A stretch of 64,000 nucleotides of DNA from Lutjanus erythropterus. Lineage: Eukaryota > Chordata > Actinopteri > Lutjaniformes > Lutjanidae. The notes under the pieces were generated by a model. The model was not told the origin of the DNA. It searched no databases and was given only the letters and a program-made list of their open reading frames with translations. Position numbers and translations under genes: made by a program. The DNA is taken from contig CM034607.1 of assembly GCA_020091685.1 (NCBI GenBank), positions 30,936,831 through 31,000,830 on the forward strand, read 5' to 3'. Below are positions 47,561 to 59,727 of this stretch, piece by piece; the stretch's first letter is position 1; every line of letters starts with the position of its first letter.

Positions 47561-47769
47561 ACTCGACTGTCCAACAGGACAGTCAGCCTAATTTTTTAAG
47601 ACTAGAACAAATTGTGCATCATGCCTCAAAGGTTTGTCAAAATCAAACGTGAAATACCACCTGAGGTTTGATGGATGCCTGATGTCAGTGGATGGAGAAC
47701 ATAAATCAGATAATGTGCAGCCTCTCTACAGTAGCTGTGGCCCTGCGGTTTCATCATCCACGCTGTTCA

Positions 47770-48050
47770 ACATTTAATGTGATCGTCCATCACATGACAG
47801 CGTGGGCCTCATTCTGATTTGAGGCAAACCTCTTCTGATGCCCGACCCTCTCTTCACTCACTTAATATCTTTGTCAAAAGCAGAGCCCAGCAGGGACCGG
47901 GATGAACTTAACGATACGGTTAATTAGCCACAAAAGTGAACAAATGCTCGCTGACAATGAGCGTGTCTCATCTCATCTGATCTGACAGAGCTCGGCTAAA
48001 GAGCCGAAGCTACATCGGCTTAAAATAAAAAGAATACCTGCTCCTACAGA
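47770..48050. promoter_or_regulatory. possible enhancer-like stretch with TAATTA site
   Basis: Repeat-free sequence between two transposons. It contains GGTTAATTAGCC (TAATTA at 47931-47936), a homeodomain-type site, and an ACAATGAG SOX-like word. The call is by texture only. Confidence 0.18.
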
Positions 48051-48105
48051 ACAGAAATCTTTACAGATTCAATAAGATCCACTGTTTTACAGCATAAAAG
48101 CAGAG

Positions 48106-49266
48106 TTAAAGGGATAGTTTGGATTGTTTGAAGTGGGGTTGTATGAGATACTGTTCAATGATCAGTGGATTATCAACATCACGTCCCCAGTTTGGAGAAG
48201 CAGAGAGGAGTACCAGCATGGAAGCTGAGGATCAGCAGCAAAACATATTAAAAATCAATATCAATTTCATGTATGAACTGCATTTAGAATATTTTCACTG
48301 TTTTACTTTGTTTGCCTTCGTCCCTTTTTGGGCTGAGGTCATGATTATGCCACTGCGCAAAATCTCAAATCTCAAATTTCACCAATCAATGTAGCTTCCC
48401 ATGAGTTCCACCAATCACAGAAGCTCCCCACGCAAATGTCATACATGTCGGTCTCGGTGAACTGACTCAGTGTTTAATCATTTATTATTTTTTGTATTTT
48501 TATTTCTTTATTTTGTCACGGGTACTGAAAAGAACACAAGATTTGTCATTGTTATTGACATCAATGCTCTGTGCACTTTCATACTTTATAATTTTGTTCT
48601 TGCTGTTTTGACTGAGTTTGATCTCCAAAAAGAGTTTGCTCACCAAGTGCACAAATAAAGCAGATTTTGCTACATTTTTTATAATCCTGAACCTTTTTTG
48701 TTTACTTAGAACACTTCTTCCTGAAACAAGTTGATTTTTGGATTATATGACACACAAAAAACCTTTTATACATCAAAAAACCCAACTTTTGTTCTTTTCA
48801 CTTTCTCGCACAAAAATTCTTAAAAACATTGCAACATGTATCACAATTTGTTTTTAGAAAAGCTGCCGTGAAAATTGACATTTTAGACCGAAAACAATCC
48901 CCTCCACCCAAAAAAACCTGTGAAATCCTGGAGGGACATCAGTCATTCAGTCAAAGAGGTTTTTATTTCTACAAATCTTCGGCCGATTCCTGCTCTGTTC
49001 TCGTCGGTGTCACCGCTACACACCTGAACCTGCTGCAGCATTTTGTTTCTTTATTTTGTCTGTATGTCCTGGTTTTCATTCAGTCTATAATCAGTACTCA
49101 ATTATGATTTTAAAAGTAACTAAGTAGATTACATAGTGAAATTTGTATTTAAGAATGAGTAAAAGCACAGCCTTGAAAATCTACTCATAAAAGCACAAGT
49201 ACCCCAAAAAACTACTTAATTACAGTAACGTGAATATTTGTAATTTATGTTAAACTATCCCTTTAA
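48106..49266. mobile_element. 1.16-kb TTAA-flanked DNA element
   Basis: TTAA at 48106-48109 starts TTAAAGGGATAGTTTGGA. The right end, read inward from TTAA at 49263-49266, is TTAAAGGGATAGTTTAAC. The sub-terminal stretch (TGTATGAGATACTG, 'AGCAGCAAAACATATT', 'GCATTTAGAATATTTTCACT') is shared with 59728-61494. The right portion contains a separate repeat also found at 37880-38135. Confidence 0.7.
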
Positions 49267-50999
49267 AATTCATATTTTTTCCTTCATATGTTGATGATGC
49301 CAGTTGTTCCAGTACATCCACACTCGCTGCACTATCAGGTAACATTTTTTCTTGTTAGACATCATCTATTTTCCACATCTGAATCATAAACTGGAGTTAC
49401 AACACAGAAGAGAACCCTCAGAATTTTCCCATTTGTCAAAGTAATCTTTATTTTGATGCTGCCGCAGAGCACTCAACTGCCTCAAATCTGCTCCGCTCAC
49501 TGATAACACTGAACATAAAAGTGAAAAACAAACATTATCCTACACAGTCGAGAGTGAGCACTCCATCCAGAGCAAACTGAACTCATCAACAACGGCTGAA
49601 CCTCTTCACTGTACCAGACAGTTTTAACAACATCACACCGAACCACTTCTGGCTGCTGAGGTCTTCCACATTCACGACGTAGTGGAAACACTTTCATCTG
49701 GATTTTTGCAGATGCACCTGCAGGTTAAAGTGCAGGTTCAAGCACTGACATGTGTTTTTGATGAGAACATCGTACAGTATATATATATAGTGTAGGTTTA
49801 TGTATTTTTATGGTAAACACTGGACCTTTTTTTCGATGGTTTTGTCAGTCTGACACTTCCTTTCTGCAGAGAGCACAGCAGACCTTGACTGTGGTCATTG
49901 CTGAGTGTTGAGTGGAGCTTCTTTTATGAGGAAACATTGTGCACAGTTCTTTCTGGAAAAAGAACGTATTATCAGTGCGAAGTGAAAGGATGGATGTTCT
50001 CTAAGTGGGCAATATTGATGCAAATAACTTTATTTCAATGTATAATAACTCTTTAAATCGATTGAAGCTCACAGACTGAAGATGTCGTGACACGTTGGTT
50101 GCTGATGAATATTTAAGAAATTCTTTATGTGGCTTTTCAACTGATCGTCATTATTTTTTAAACTAGTGGTTATCACATATAGACAAGGAACACAGCAGTA
50201 AGATTACAGAAATGTAGAAAGGAACATTTGGGTGTTTTTTTAAGGGAATTTCTGCAGCTGCACTAGCAGAACAGCAAATGGGAGCCCCCACTCTGAGAAG
50301 CCCTGTGATTGGTTTATGTCTACTGTCACAGGCCAGATTCTCTAAAAACAGAGCCAATAGGAGGTGCAGAAGTGTAGTTCTCTCTCAGACCACTTGATTT
50401 ACAATATGCTGAAAGGTTATTGTGAAATTATTTCTCATCCTTACCAAAACAATGTTGCCTACTCTAGTTATAACTAGTTTTGTACTCTGTTGATGCTGTA
50501 GGGAGCGTTCATGAAGGTCACGTCCTTTGGATTTTCCTGGAAAAAACACTTGTCCTTTTCATAGAAATCAGTCTATAGCCTAGTATAAACAACCAAGAAA
50601 GGTGGTGAGGGTCTATTTTTGAAAATTACATTACAACCCAATCACCCATTGGCAACACAAAGCGATTAATAAATGTAAATAGCTTCACTGAGCACTTCAG
50701 GCCTGTTGAACTGGCAGCCTGTGGGCAGAATCAGGCTCTTTAACTACCTCAGTCTGGACCTGTGATCATTTATAAAGATGAAAAAGTATCTCATTGGGAT
50801 TTTATGTAAAAGTCTGTGGGTGTCAACATTGTTTATTAAAAGACTATAATTTTATTAGTATGCTAATTAACACCATTCGTTGGTTATGTCAGTTGTTAAC
50901 ACAGAGACACTTATTATTTCAAAAACTTTTTACTCAGGCTGTTTAAGGGGAGGCAATTAAGGAGAATCAAACTCACTGAAAAAAAAAGGATGTGGTAAC
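49267..50999. other. non-coding DNA, no gene seen
   Basis: A minus-strand AATAAA lies near 49450 in AT-rich sequence. The neighbouring minus-strand frame 49497-49697 is not recognised. No paired splice sites. Confidence 0.4.
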
Positions 51000-51240
51000 T
51001 TTATTTGAAGGGGTGTGCATAAGACTGTCACTACGCTGTCATAACCATGTCACGACCCCTGCCATGAACGTGAAGGAGTCTTTATAAATGTTCATGACCT
51101 GTCATCTGGTCAATTATGCCATGATCACTTTTAATGCAAAGTTGGCAGTTTGAGATGTCTTTGTTTGGACAACTTTTGGTCTACGAAAAGTTGAGATCAA
51201 CTTTGCATTAAAAATCATAATTTGGCCACCTGGAAGTCTA
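51000..51240. repeat. dispersed repeat with inverted segments
   Basis: 'GTGCATAAGACTGTCACTAC', 'CATGAACGTGAAGGAGTCTT' and the mirrored AATGCAAAGTTGGCA / AACTTTGCATT belong to a dispersed fish element. Confidence 0.5.
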
Positions 51241-51814
51241 AAAAAAAGTAACTGTTAGTCTGTAGATGAAGACAGCAACAGTGAGACTTAGATAAAGAGC
51301 TGGGTGTAATTTATGTGAACAACAACACAAAAAAAGATAAATACTCGCTCAGTGAAAACCAGCAAAATAAATCAGAAGGCAGTAGGAGGAAAGAAAAGGC
51401 TTGTGAAAAAAAAAAGAGGATGGGAGAGGACATACAACCAAAACACCATGATATAAAGAGATATGGAGGAGTTAGAAGTTTAAATAAGAGTGAACAAGGT
51501 GAAGAGTGTGTGAGTGACAGACAGGAGAGAAAGGCAGACTGCAGCGGTACTCTCTGTTCTTGAGATTAAAAGCAATCTTTTTCTCTCTCTCTTCCAATCT
51601 GAAAACTTGCCGGGGTTTAATAATTCAGAGCTGAGCGTCATGAACCTGTTGTTCTTGTTCAGCCTCATGTCGCCTCACGAAGCAGACAGTAGCAATTCTG
51701 AGGGCCAGAAATTATATTTCATAATGTTAAAAGATATTTTACCCCTTGCGTCATCCATTATGATCATGCAGCGTGCTGTAACACAAAACAACAGTTTATC
51801 CATCCTTGTCTGAC
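51241..51814. other. non-coding DNA, purine-rich
   Basis: An 82-codon lysine/glutamate-rich plus frame (51315-51563) reflects A/G-rich composition. It has no domain and no splice evidence. Confidence 0.4.
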
Positions 51815-51829
51815 GGTTGCCCGGCAACC
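51815..51829. promoter_or_regulatory. perfect palindromic RFX X-box
   Basis: GGTTGCCCGGCAACC is a 15-bp perfect palindrome matching the RFX dimer site GTTGCC-N-GGCAAC. This is the strongest transcription-factor motif in the window. It lies outside recognisable repeats. No promoter is seen next to it, so a distal enhancer is the simplest reading. Confidence 0.45.
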
Positions 51830-54599
51830 TCACTGTAATGTCAAGAGTGTCAGAGGTTCACTCAACCTCTGTTAGCCAAGAAATAGTAACAGCACAATCA
51901 CTTTTACATAACTGACTGATTACAACATATAACAAGACTAAGTGGTGCCACTTAGTGTTATTTTAAACTTTGGACAGAACCATCTTAGCTGCTTTCAGTC
52001 TTTATGCTAAGCTAGGCTAATCACACTCTCGGAAAGAACAAAAATATTGAGGTATGTATTTCACGGGGTATTTGAACACTTATGTAAATCAATGTTATCA
52101 AATTTTAAGGAGTGCTGGTGATATGTTTTAAATCTGTCACGACATTAAAGGAGAAATCTGGAATACATTCACTGCAATTTATCATAAAATGATTATATAA
52201 TTTCAGAGATGAAGGGAACATACTCCTCTCTGAAAACAACACCACAGCTGCATATCCCCCTTTGAAATATATATTCTGGGCCCATTTCACGTTAATTAGA
52301 GTTCAGTTTAATGCTGAATGTTCACCAAATGAGTACACGTTTTTTTTTTTTTTGTCTTTTAGAAGGAGTAGATGTTTATAACGGTTAAATTGATCAATAT
52401 ATTAGTGGAGTCTGGCAAGTACTGAGACAGGAAGTCCTACATTACCCTTACGAACAAATATTCTCAAACAGAACAGAATTTGTTTGGCTTACCAACGAAG
52501 CATGTGTACAGGAGTGACCTCAGTATCATGAGTGAAGCTTACACACCTGTGCTTCATGGGCCTCTTAACAGCTCAGGTGTTCTCCTCCTGATTGGCCCAT
52601 TGTACCTGACTCTTAGTATCCCCCTGCTGCAATCAGTGATGAAATAGTTTCACTCAAGACAATACAAAGATTTAACCATTCAGGATTAGGGACATATTGA
52701 TGGTGCCGTCTTCTGGTTGACTATCCTGTGTGACTCTGTGCTCCATGCTGCTGTCACCTGAAACGTGAATGACTTCTTGCACTTGGCCTATTTTCCTGGA
52801 CTATTCTCTTAGCTTGAATTAGAGTATAAATGCATAAAATGTTTAGTTTCACAGCAACGCACCCCTGGGAGACTTGGTACGCTCCCAGTCTGGGGCAGTG
52901 ATACTCAATTTGGACCAAATCTGGCCCTCGCTAAGGTGCCGGTTGGCCTTTTAATGTTTATCCATTTTATCTGATAAATAACTTTATCAGTGCTTGTTTT
53001 GCAAAAGTTGACCCAGGCATCCCTGGTCTTGGGGCTTCCAGGGACCGGTTGCACGTGCATTTATTAAACAACAAGAAACTGAGCATCCTGCTGCCAGGCT
53101 CACCTGCCTTCTCTCTGCTCCGGCTCCAGATTTGGTCCTTATCACTTGGCCAGCTCACTCTCCCCGGTCTGTTGGTGGTCCGCTGACAGTTCATTGTTGT
53201 TCACATAAAACACACGGACAATAACTCGAAACTAAACTTTGCGTGGAAAGTGGGATCAACTCAAGTCCTCTTGACGCAGCGCTCAAACAAACAACTCTCT
53301 CCACTTCAGTGTCTCTCTCCATTGTCTCACGTAAATGCTTTGGCTGGCCCTCCTCAAACCCACACCCACTCTGTGACCAGGCAGGCCCACCCCCTAACCT
53401 GACAGCCAATAGGGAGACAGTGACAACAGTATGTTACACAGTTATCTAAAACACTTCTCCATTAATCTGAAGCATTCTCTGTATAGAAATGACAGAGCAC
53501 CTCAGGCTCATATTGTACAAACAGTTACATCAAAACAAACATGACTGCATGTCACACACAAGGACAACTTTAACTCTCTGCTTTTAAAACGGCAACATAA
53601 AGTTTATCTCACGACAAGGACAGGAAATAAAGTTGCATCTTGACAAAACATTAAGTTGATCATCATGACAGGGGGAAAACACTACACATCAGCATGTTTT
53701 GTGTGCTTTGTTAACTTCCTGATTCTTGTTACATTCTGGAAAAAAAATCATGAAAACAGGTGCTGGTCTGTGCAGAACCTGGCAAGAGTTCTACAGTAAA
53801 AGTGGAAAAGTGTGCCGTGTTTTGCTGTGGTTTCCAGGGTTGAATAGTTAGTCTGACCTATTAATAAATCTATGGATCAGTGCTTTCACATACAAGTCAG
53901 GAACACAGAATCCGATCAACAGGCTCAACCCAGGGCATCTTGGGATTGCCAGTGGGGGGCTAACAACTACAGCTGTTTTCAACAGATGTTTTCAAGAACT
54001 TAAAAATGGATAAATATCTACAGAAGACATTTACAAAACTTCTGAAAGGGATATGTTGTCATATTATAACACTAGCATTAGCAGTAGCTTAAGTCGGGAA
54101 AAACTTTTGAGCTTGATAACAACATATGTTGTTGCACAGAGCAGCCATATTGGATTTTGAGGTTGGCTTAGGTGAGGATCCTCTGATATCTGACTTCAGG
54201 GGGCACTCCGGTTGAATTTTCCAAACTTCCGATTTCCCACTTAAAATGAATGCACCATTACCTCCTTCAATTTTCCAGCAGTTGGGAAACAACAGATGAG
54301 ACTTTTTTCTGCCTCGAGGAGCTGCAGCATTTATCACCTGACTGACTGTAAGTGTAATTCTGCCACACTGACACCTTGCTGCTAAGTTTAAGCTTCTGCG
54401 TCATGATGAGCAGCGCCATCAGTCTTCGCTGCTGTCCGGCTGCTCGCTCTCACTCATTTGCACAATGCACACATTTACACACTGCCCTGTTCCTTCAGGG
54501 AGCGATGCTATGCTTACAACAGTATGCTTCAAATAAAACATAATTTTAAAGGTAAATAGCCACATATGTTGCTTTGGCACTGCAGTAAGAAAAAAACCC
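51830..54599. other. non-coding DNA, no gene seen
   Basis: 52880-53450 is GC-richer. Near 52895 there is a possible DNA-element start (CAGTGATACTCAATTTGG), and near 53100 a minus-strand donor word (GGCAG/GTGAGC). No matching acceptor or recognised protein was found, so it is left as probable old repeat. Confidence 0.35.
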
Positions 54600-54740
54600 C
54601 TACTGTCACAGCCTTCGTCTGGGCGTCATCTCAAAATTTAAGACCTTTCATTATTAAAAATAAGACTTTATGAGACATTTATGGCCTTAAAATATGAAAA
54701 TCTAATTTAAGACCTTTAATCTGTGGACACCCTGTTCAAG
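54600..54740. repeat. 'AATTTAAGACCTTT' dispersed repeat
   Basis: Repeated AATTTAAGACCTTT and TTAAAATATGAAAATCTAAT, ending TGTGGACACCCTG, are typical of a small fish repeat family. Confidence 0.5.
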
Positions 54741-54800
54741 ATGACAGAAAATCTCAATCTATTTATTACCTGAAGACATTCACAAGCTGTTTGGACTTAC

Positions 54801-54857
54801 CAGGCCTCCAGCACGCTGCTGTGCTCTTTCTTCAGGCTAACTCTTGATCCTTGGAAG
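54801..54857 (-). CDS. candidate 57-nt cassette exon (unidentified gene)
   Basis: On the minus strand a good acceptor (GGTTGTTTATCCCCTGACAG) precedes 57 nt that end in GGCCTG/GTAAGTCC, a near-consensus donor. Exactly one frame is open; it enters after one nucleotide and reads FQGSRVSLKKEHSSVLEA, ending in a split codon. The other two frames have stops. Length is a multiple of three and both ends are phase 2, so it could be skipped without a frameshift. I do not recognise the peptide. A minus-strand AATAAA (54908-54913) lies about 50 nt upstream, which would be odd for an internal exon. Read-through past the donor meets a stop at once. Confidence 0.35.
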
Positions 54858-55336
54858 CTGTCAGGGGATAAACAACCACAAAGACCTCCTGTCCTTTTGG
54901 TTTACAGTTTATTTGACAAGACAATGATCTGTAAAACATGTACAATAGGTTTCCCAAAAAGCATACAAAATGATAATAATCGACTTGTGATAAACAAAAT
55001 AAATGAAAGAAAAGCACCCACAAAAATATGATTACATCTCCAGTGTGTGTGTTTTTTTAAGCATTGCCATCATCAATGTCAAACCCATCTTGTGTTTGTG
55101 TGTTTCCCCCTTTCATCATCCATTCCACTGTCAGACAAGAAGTGTGAGAATTGAAAAGCTAAAAATAACATAAAGAAGGCACGTCTGGCTCCGTGATGAA
55201 AAGCTATGATGACAATGGATGAACGAGAGAGAACGGAGAGAAAAAGAAAAACAACAGAAAGAGGGCAAACGAATTCAGACCAAACAGCGTTATCGGCGAC
55301 ATTCACAGCTTGTGTTTCTGGCATCGAACCCGTAAC

Positions 55337-55352
55337 GGGGGGGGGGGGGGGG
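55337..55352 (+). repeat. G16 homopolymer
   Basis: Sixteen consecutive G followed by CAGCGGGGG. The tract can form a G-quadruplex and is likely to vary in length. Frames crossing it (55079-55453) are unreliable. Confidence 0.9.
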
Positions 55353-55569
55353 CAGCGGGGGAAACGGAGCAAAAGCACCTTGGCCCAGAATGCAATGCTG
55401 CAGCTTTCGACAGAAGGGACGAACCCAGAGTCTTGATCTAACACCCAATCCATCTGAAATCACTGCAGTTATTCTCCCACATCACCCTCTTATGACCGCT
55501 GACTTGAGGTTTGGGGCAGAAACGGCCTATAAACTGAGCATGAGCTAATATTTCTTTGCAATTTCCGTT

Positions 55570-55728
55570 TTAGGAGGCAGCTTCAGGACTATTCCTGGCG
55601 GTGTCAAGATTCAAATTTGAGATACCTCCGAATGAAGTGACTCCATTAAACGTAAGGCTCTGGGTAAAACTGAATGATGCTCCAAATGAGACGCAGAGCT
55701 GAAACTCAATACTGAACGCTTGCTGAGT
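55570..55728 (-). CDS. possible terminal exon of an unidentified minus-strand gene
   Basis: The minus-strand frame ends with TAA at 55570-55572. Its last residues read FNGVTSFGGISNLNLDTARN then SPEAAS, preceded by a hydrophobic stretch (FQLCVSFGASFSF). Acceptor-like words CATTACATCACAG (exon start about 55740) and CATCATTCAG lie upstream. A minus-strand AATAAA at 54908-54913 could close a 3' UTR of roughly 650 nt. On the plus strand the same DNA follows an acceptor (TTTCCGTTTTAG) and is also open for about 42 codons, so the strand itself is uncertain. No family recognised. Confidence 0.2.
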   Translation of the reverse strand, partial: TQQAFSIEFQLCVSFGASFSFTQSLTFNGVTSFGGISNLNLDTARNSPEAAS

Positions 55729-55821
55729 CATTGGTCTGTGATGTAATGGGGTCCAATGATTGTCTTTCCTTCCTTTTGCTCGATCTATCAACAGCAGCCC
55801 GTTGGCAAACACATAAAACAC

Positions 55822-56549
55822 ATTAATCCACAGAAAACTAAATATGCATTCATTTCAGGAAATTAATTTACAGACTAAAGGGCAAAACCATCACATTTAA
55901 TTCCCCTTTATGAGAGTTTTTGTTCTGTGGCAGGGCTATTAGATACTTAATACGTGATTGTCTGACACTGCACCATATATAGTGAGTCAAAAAGCCATAC
56001 GCTTGTCGTGGTGGTCCGACTCTTCTTGTGAAAACAAGGGGATCGCTTTTATCTCGTTAGGTCCATGCAGCATGCAGACATTCTCTTTAATCAAAATAAA
56101 CATCTCAGACACAAAAAGCAGACAGACAAAAGAAACTTTTACACCTTAGCTGTTGTAGAAGTCCCCATTTATCCTGCATCTGTCCTGAATTTATACTGCA
56201 AATTCATTCTCGTGATCAACATAGATAGGAACCAAACGTTGCAACTAAACGAACCACATCTTGAGTCAGAATGAAGTTGAAATCGAATGAAATTGCTAAA
56301 ACAAAGCTGTGACTTAAAGGTATACTCTGCAGGAATTTTGCTTAACAAAACACTGGGCCTCTTGCAAGAATATTTTTAGATTCTTATCTCAACTTTCTCC
56401 TATTTTTTTTTTTTCGTACAGTGGGCTCACACAGACATGCCACGTCAGATTCAGCAGACGCTCGTAACTTCAGATAACTGTGTAAATGATCTGTCTGTGC
56501 ATATTAGGGTGCATGTGCATGAAACTTGTAAATCAGCACAATTAACACC
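55822..56549. other. non-coding DNA, no gene seen
   Basis: A TTAA-type element start (TTAAAGGTATACTCTGCAGG) is at about 56315 with no clear right end. Confidence 0.4.
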
Positions 56550-56960
56550 CCGATAATACCACATTACTGGGATGCAACTTTTGTCAGTTATGCTCCCAAA
56601 TTATAGAACAACCTGCCCAAACATCTCAGAGGCAGGCTCTGTTGAGATTTTTAAATGGCACTTAAAAACACATCTTTTTGACTTAGTCTTTCTATAGTAG
56701 CAGAAAACCTGTGTTAGTACTGTATAGTCTATGTTACACAGGCTGTTTTTTGTTGCTTTGTTATGCTGTTTTTAATTGACTGTTAACACATTTTAATCAA
56801 CTTTGTATGCAGTTTTTAAATGGCAGTTTATGCTTAAATGACCTTTAATGCCTTCTATGTTTGATCATGTCTTCATTTAATTTAATTGCCTGACTTGTTA
56901 ATTATTGTATTTCCTGTTTTTATTCCTTTTTTATAAATTGTAAAGCCTTTTGAGCTGTGC
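56550..56960 (+). pseudogene. LINE ORF2 C-terminal fragment with 3' tail
   Basis: Plus-strand translation shows the C-terminal signature NNLPKHLRGRL, where the usual preceding tryptophan codon has become TAG. After a frameshift it continues as FKWHLKTHLFDLVFL. This Trp-Asn-x-Leu-Pro ... His-Leu-Phe pattern is typical of L2/CR1-like elements. The following non-coding tail reaches TTGTAAAGCCTTTTGAGCTG. Stops and frameshifts show it is dead. Confidence 0.75.
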
Positions 56961-59727
56961 GTAATCGACTGCTGCATATGTTAGGAATGTTAGACCGCGT
57001 TCGGAGCCACATGTGACCACATTCTTTCAACAGTGTGAACACACACTGAATGATCACCTATTTAACTGATGTCCTGCAAGAAGATCATGTATTTCATTGT
57101 AATGCAAATTATGTGTAGGCTGTCTCTCCTGCAGCAGATCTTTGTGAAGACACAAGTGACACCAGGCTCCTTAAAAAAATCCTGCTATTTTGTGAGATAT
57201 TGAGTGAGGAGAAATTTTTACCAACTTTATGAAACACCGCCTCCAACAAAGTCTTAATTATTTGGACCTTCTTGTAAATTCTGCAAATGTTATACATTAA
57301 TTTATGTTTTTCTTTGAGGGAAAAACATTGTGTCCATCTGTCCCAGCAGGCCCAGTGGGTGTTTGTTTGCATACAGAGCAGGGAAGTCAAACAGCTATGG
57401 CAAATTCTTAATCAGTCGTGCCTTATTGTAAATTTGGTATTAAAATGTAAAACATGAAGTTATTTCTTTCCTTGTTAAAAACATTGCGTTGCTGTGGAGA
57501 GCAGACAGGAGAGAGGCTCTATGGTGCGCTGGGATGCACACTTTTACTCTCTTCCCACTCGCACCTCTGACTCTGTCATTCACGATTTTCTTTGTCATCT
57601 GTGATGTGAAAACATCAGATTTCTACACAGTCAGAGGAAGTCACAGTGTGCATCATCCTGATCATAATTTGGGTATAAAATCCCAGCACACCACAGAGCT
57701 TCTCTCCTGTAGGGCTGCTAACAGCGCAGGTAAAACATGAGGGCTGATAGAGGACTTTCGTATGGCACTGAGTTAAAAAAAGAAAGGCACAAATAAACAG
57801 CCAAACATACGGTAATGGTCTTGACGAAGCAGCCCTCGTGTTTATTTCCATATAAAATGGGGAGGTGAGAGCTGATCACAAGTGGTCACTCAGGATTAGA
57901 ACTTGTAATTGGATCACCATGGATGCATCTTAATATCAGGTGTGAAACGGATCTGCTGGCCCGAGGGCGGGGCTGAGCTACGCACACTGAGGGGTGTCGT
58001 ACTGGCAAAGATGCTACAATGAATAGTTCTGGATTTGGGAGAGGCCCACAGAGAAAACCTTTGAACAGGGTCCAGAGTTTTGAACTGCACCCCTGCACAC
58101 ATTAACCACCGTGAAACAATCAGAAAATAACGTTTTATTTCTGATTCGCTGCTTTGTTCTTGCTAATGCTGCTCCCTCTCTTCACTCACTCTCGAGCTCA
58201 CTCCTTGAGGCCAACTATAAGCGGTGCGTTCACAAACGCCAACCAACAAATCCTGCATTATATACCTTTAATTTTTCACTTTTAAAATCTTCTTTTCAAG
58301 ATGGAGAAGATACTTGCAGTGTTTCAGTAAGGATGCAGCAAAAAGTGGCACTTCTACAACAACTACAAATATATTAACCAAAAAAATAAAAGCCTCTCCA
58401 GCAAAGATAGTGACTAAATAGTAACAGATGATTGTCATACGTCAGAAAAACAAAAATATTGCATTTGCTGCCGACCTGGCAGAAAGTGAAAGCTGTTTTC
58501 TCGTCGTAATCTTTTCAGTCCTCCAACATTTCCTTCCTGTTTATTTTATCGTCTCATCAATTAGGTTTTTATTTCTCCATTTATGAGTCTCTCCTCTTGT
58601 TTATCTGCCAGCTCTATCAACCGCTACACCAGTTTACAAACTGTTCACACGTACGCAGTATCTCCACCACCTGACTGTGTGCGTCCGTGGGTGATTTTAA
58701 CCGGCGCGGTCAGCTACAGCTTGCCGTCCGACCATCAACATTATAACTCAGGAAGATTTGTGCGCCTCGGGGTCTCAAGCGAGGGCTCAAGATTAGAGAG
58801 GAGAGGAAAGATTGCATCTCTGTGTGTACAGCACTCTGACGATTCCATGCTGACTGCATTTACGGATCAGCGCTAAAGACAAAAACAGGCAGCACGCCCA
58901 GCCGTCACATGACCAAACACAAAGAAAAAGAAAAGAAAAAGAAAACATCCCGCTCTCTCAACTTAAATTGGACTTGTGCTCGTGGTGTGCGTGACTGTGA
59001 CAGATGCATTGAGACGGCGATAAAAAACAGCTTCCTTTTTTGACATTCAAAAGTGTAGTTTTTTTTTTGTTTTTTTTTTACAAATGAAGATTATTCCGCA
59101 AACAGCCTTGGGAAAGTGTTTCAACAAGCCACCGATCATGCCATGCAGAGTAATATGAACAAGGAGTAAAATCCACACCATTTCATAGTTTTTTATATAT
59201 TCAAATAAAACATTTTAGTATTAAGTGACAACCTCAATGTACCCGTGAAAAGTAAAGTAGTAATATACATGTTTTTTTTCTTTAAATCGCTCAATTTGAC
59301 ATTTAACAAACTTCCATCCCCCTGTACAGAGGCACTGATAACACCTACACGTTTTATTTTTTTTTATGTGTACACATTTCACCAACAATATATTATTCAT
59401 CAATATTATCAATAATATTTACACTGTTTGTTCATCATTTGGTACCATCTGACATCTATGAAGATCAATTTTTGATTCAGCCGGGCATAGTTCACATAAT
59501 CAGAATGATTCTATTTTATTTTTTCTGTTTTTGCTTTCAAGTGGACAATCAGCTAAAATGCAAAATGCATAACTTCTACATGTAAAATCTTCTGCATATA
59601 TCAGAGTGTTTGACCATTTTAATCTCTTTAAAATGGCTGTAATGGCAGTATTTTTCCAATATATGCTGAAGATTTTCACACTGAAAATACATTCCTGACG
59701 CCACATTCTATAATGTTCTCAATCACC
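56961..59727. other. non-coding DNA, no gene seen
   Basis: Mixed AT-rich and moderately GC-rich sequence with poly(T) and AAAAG-rich tracts near 58920-59080. Minus-strand AATAAA words near 59350 and 59512 could terminate a long minus-strand transcript, but this is not provable from sequence. Confidence 0.35.

Noticed and set aside
55079-55453. 124-codon minus frame
   Set aside because: It crosses the G16 homopolymer, has no recognisable domain, and a competing plus-strand frame covers the same DNA.
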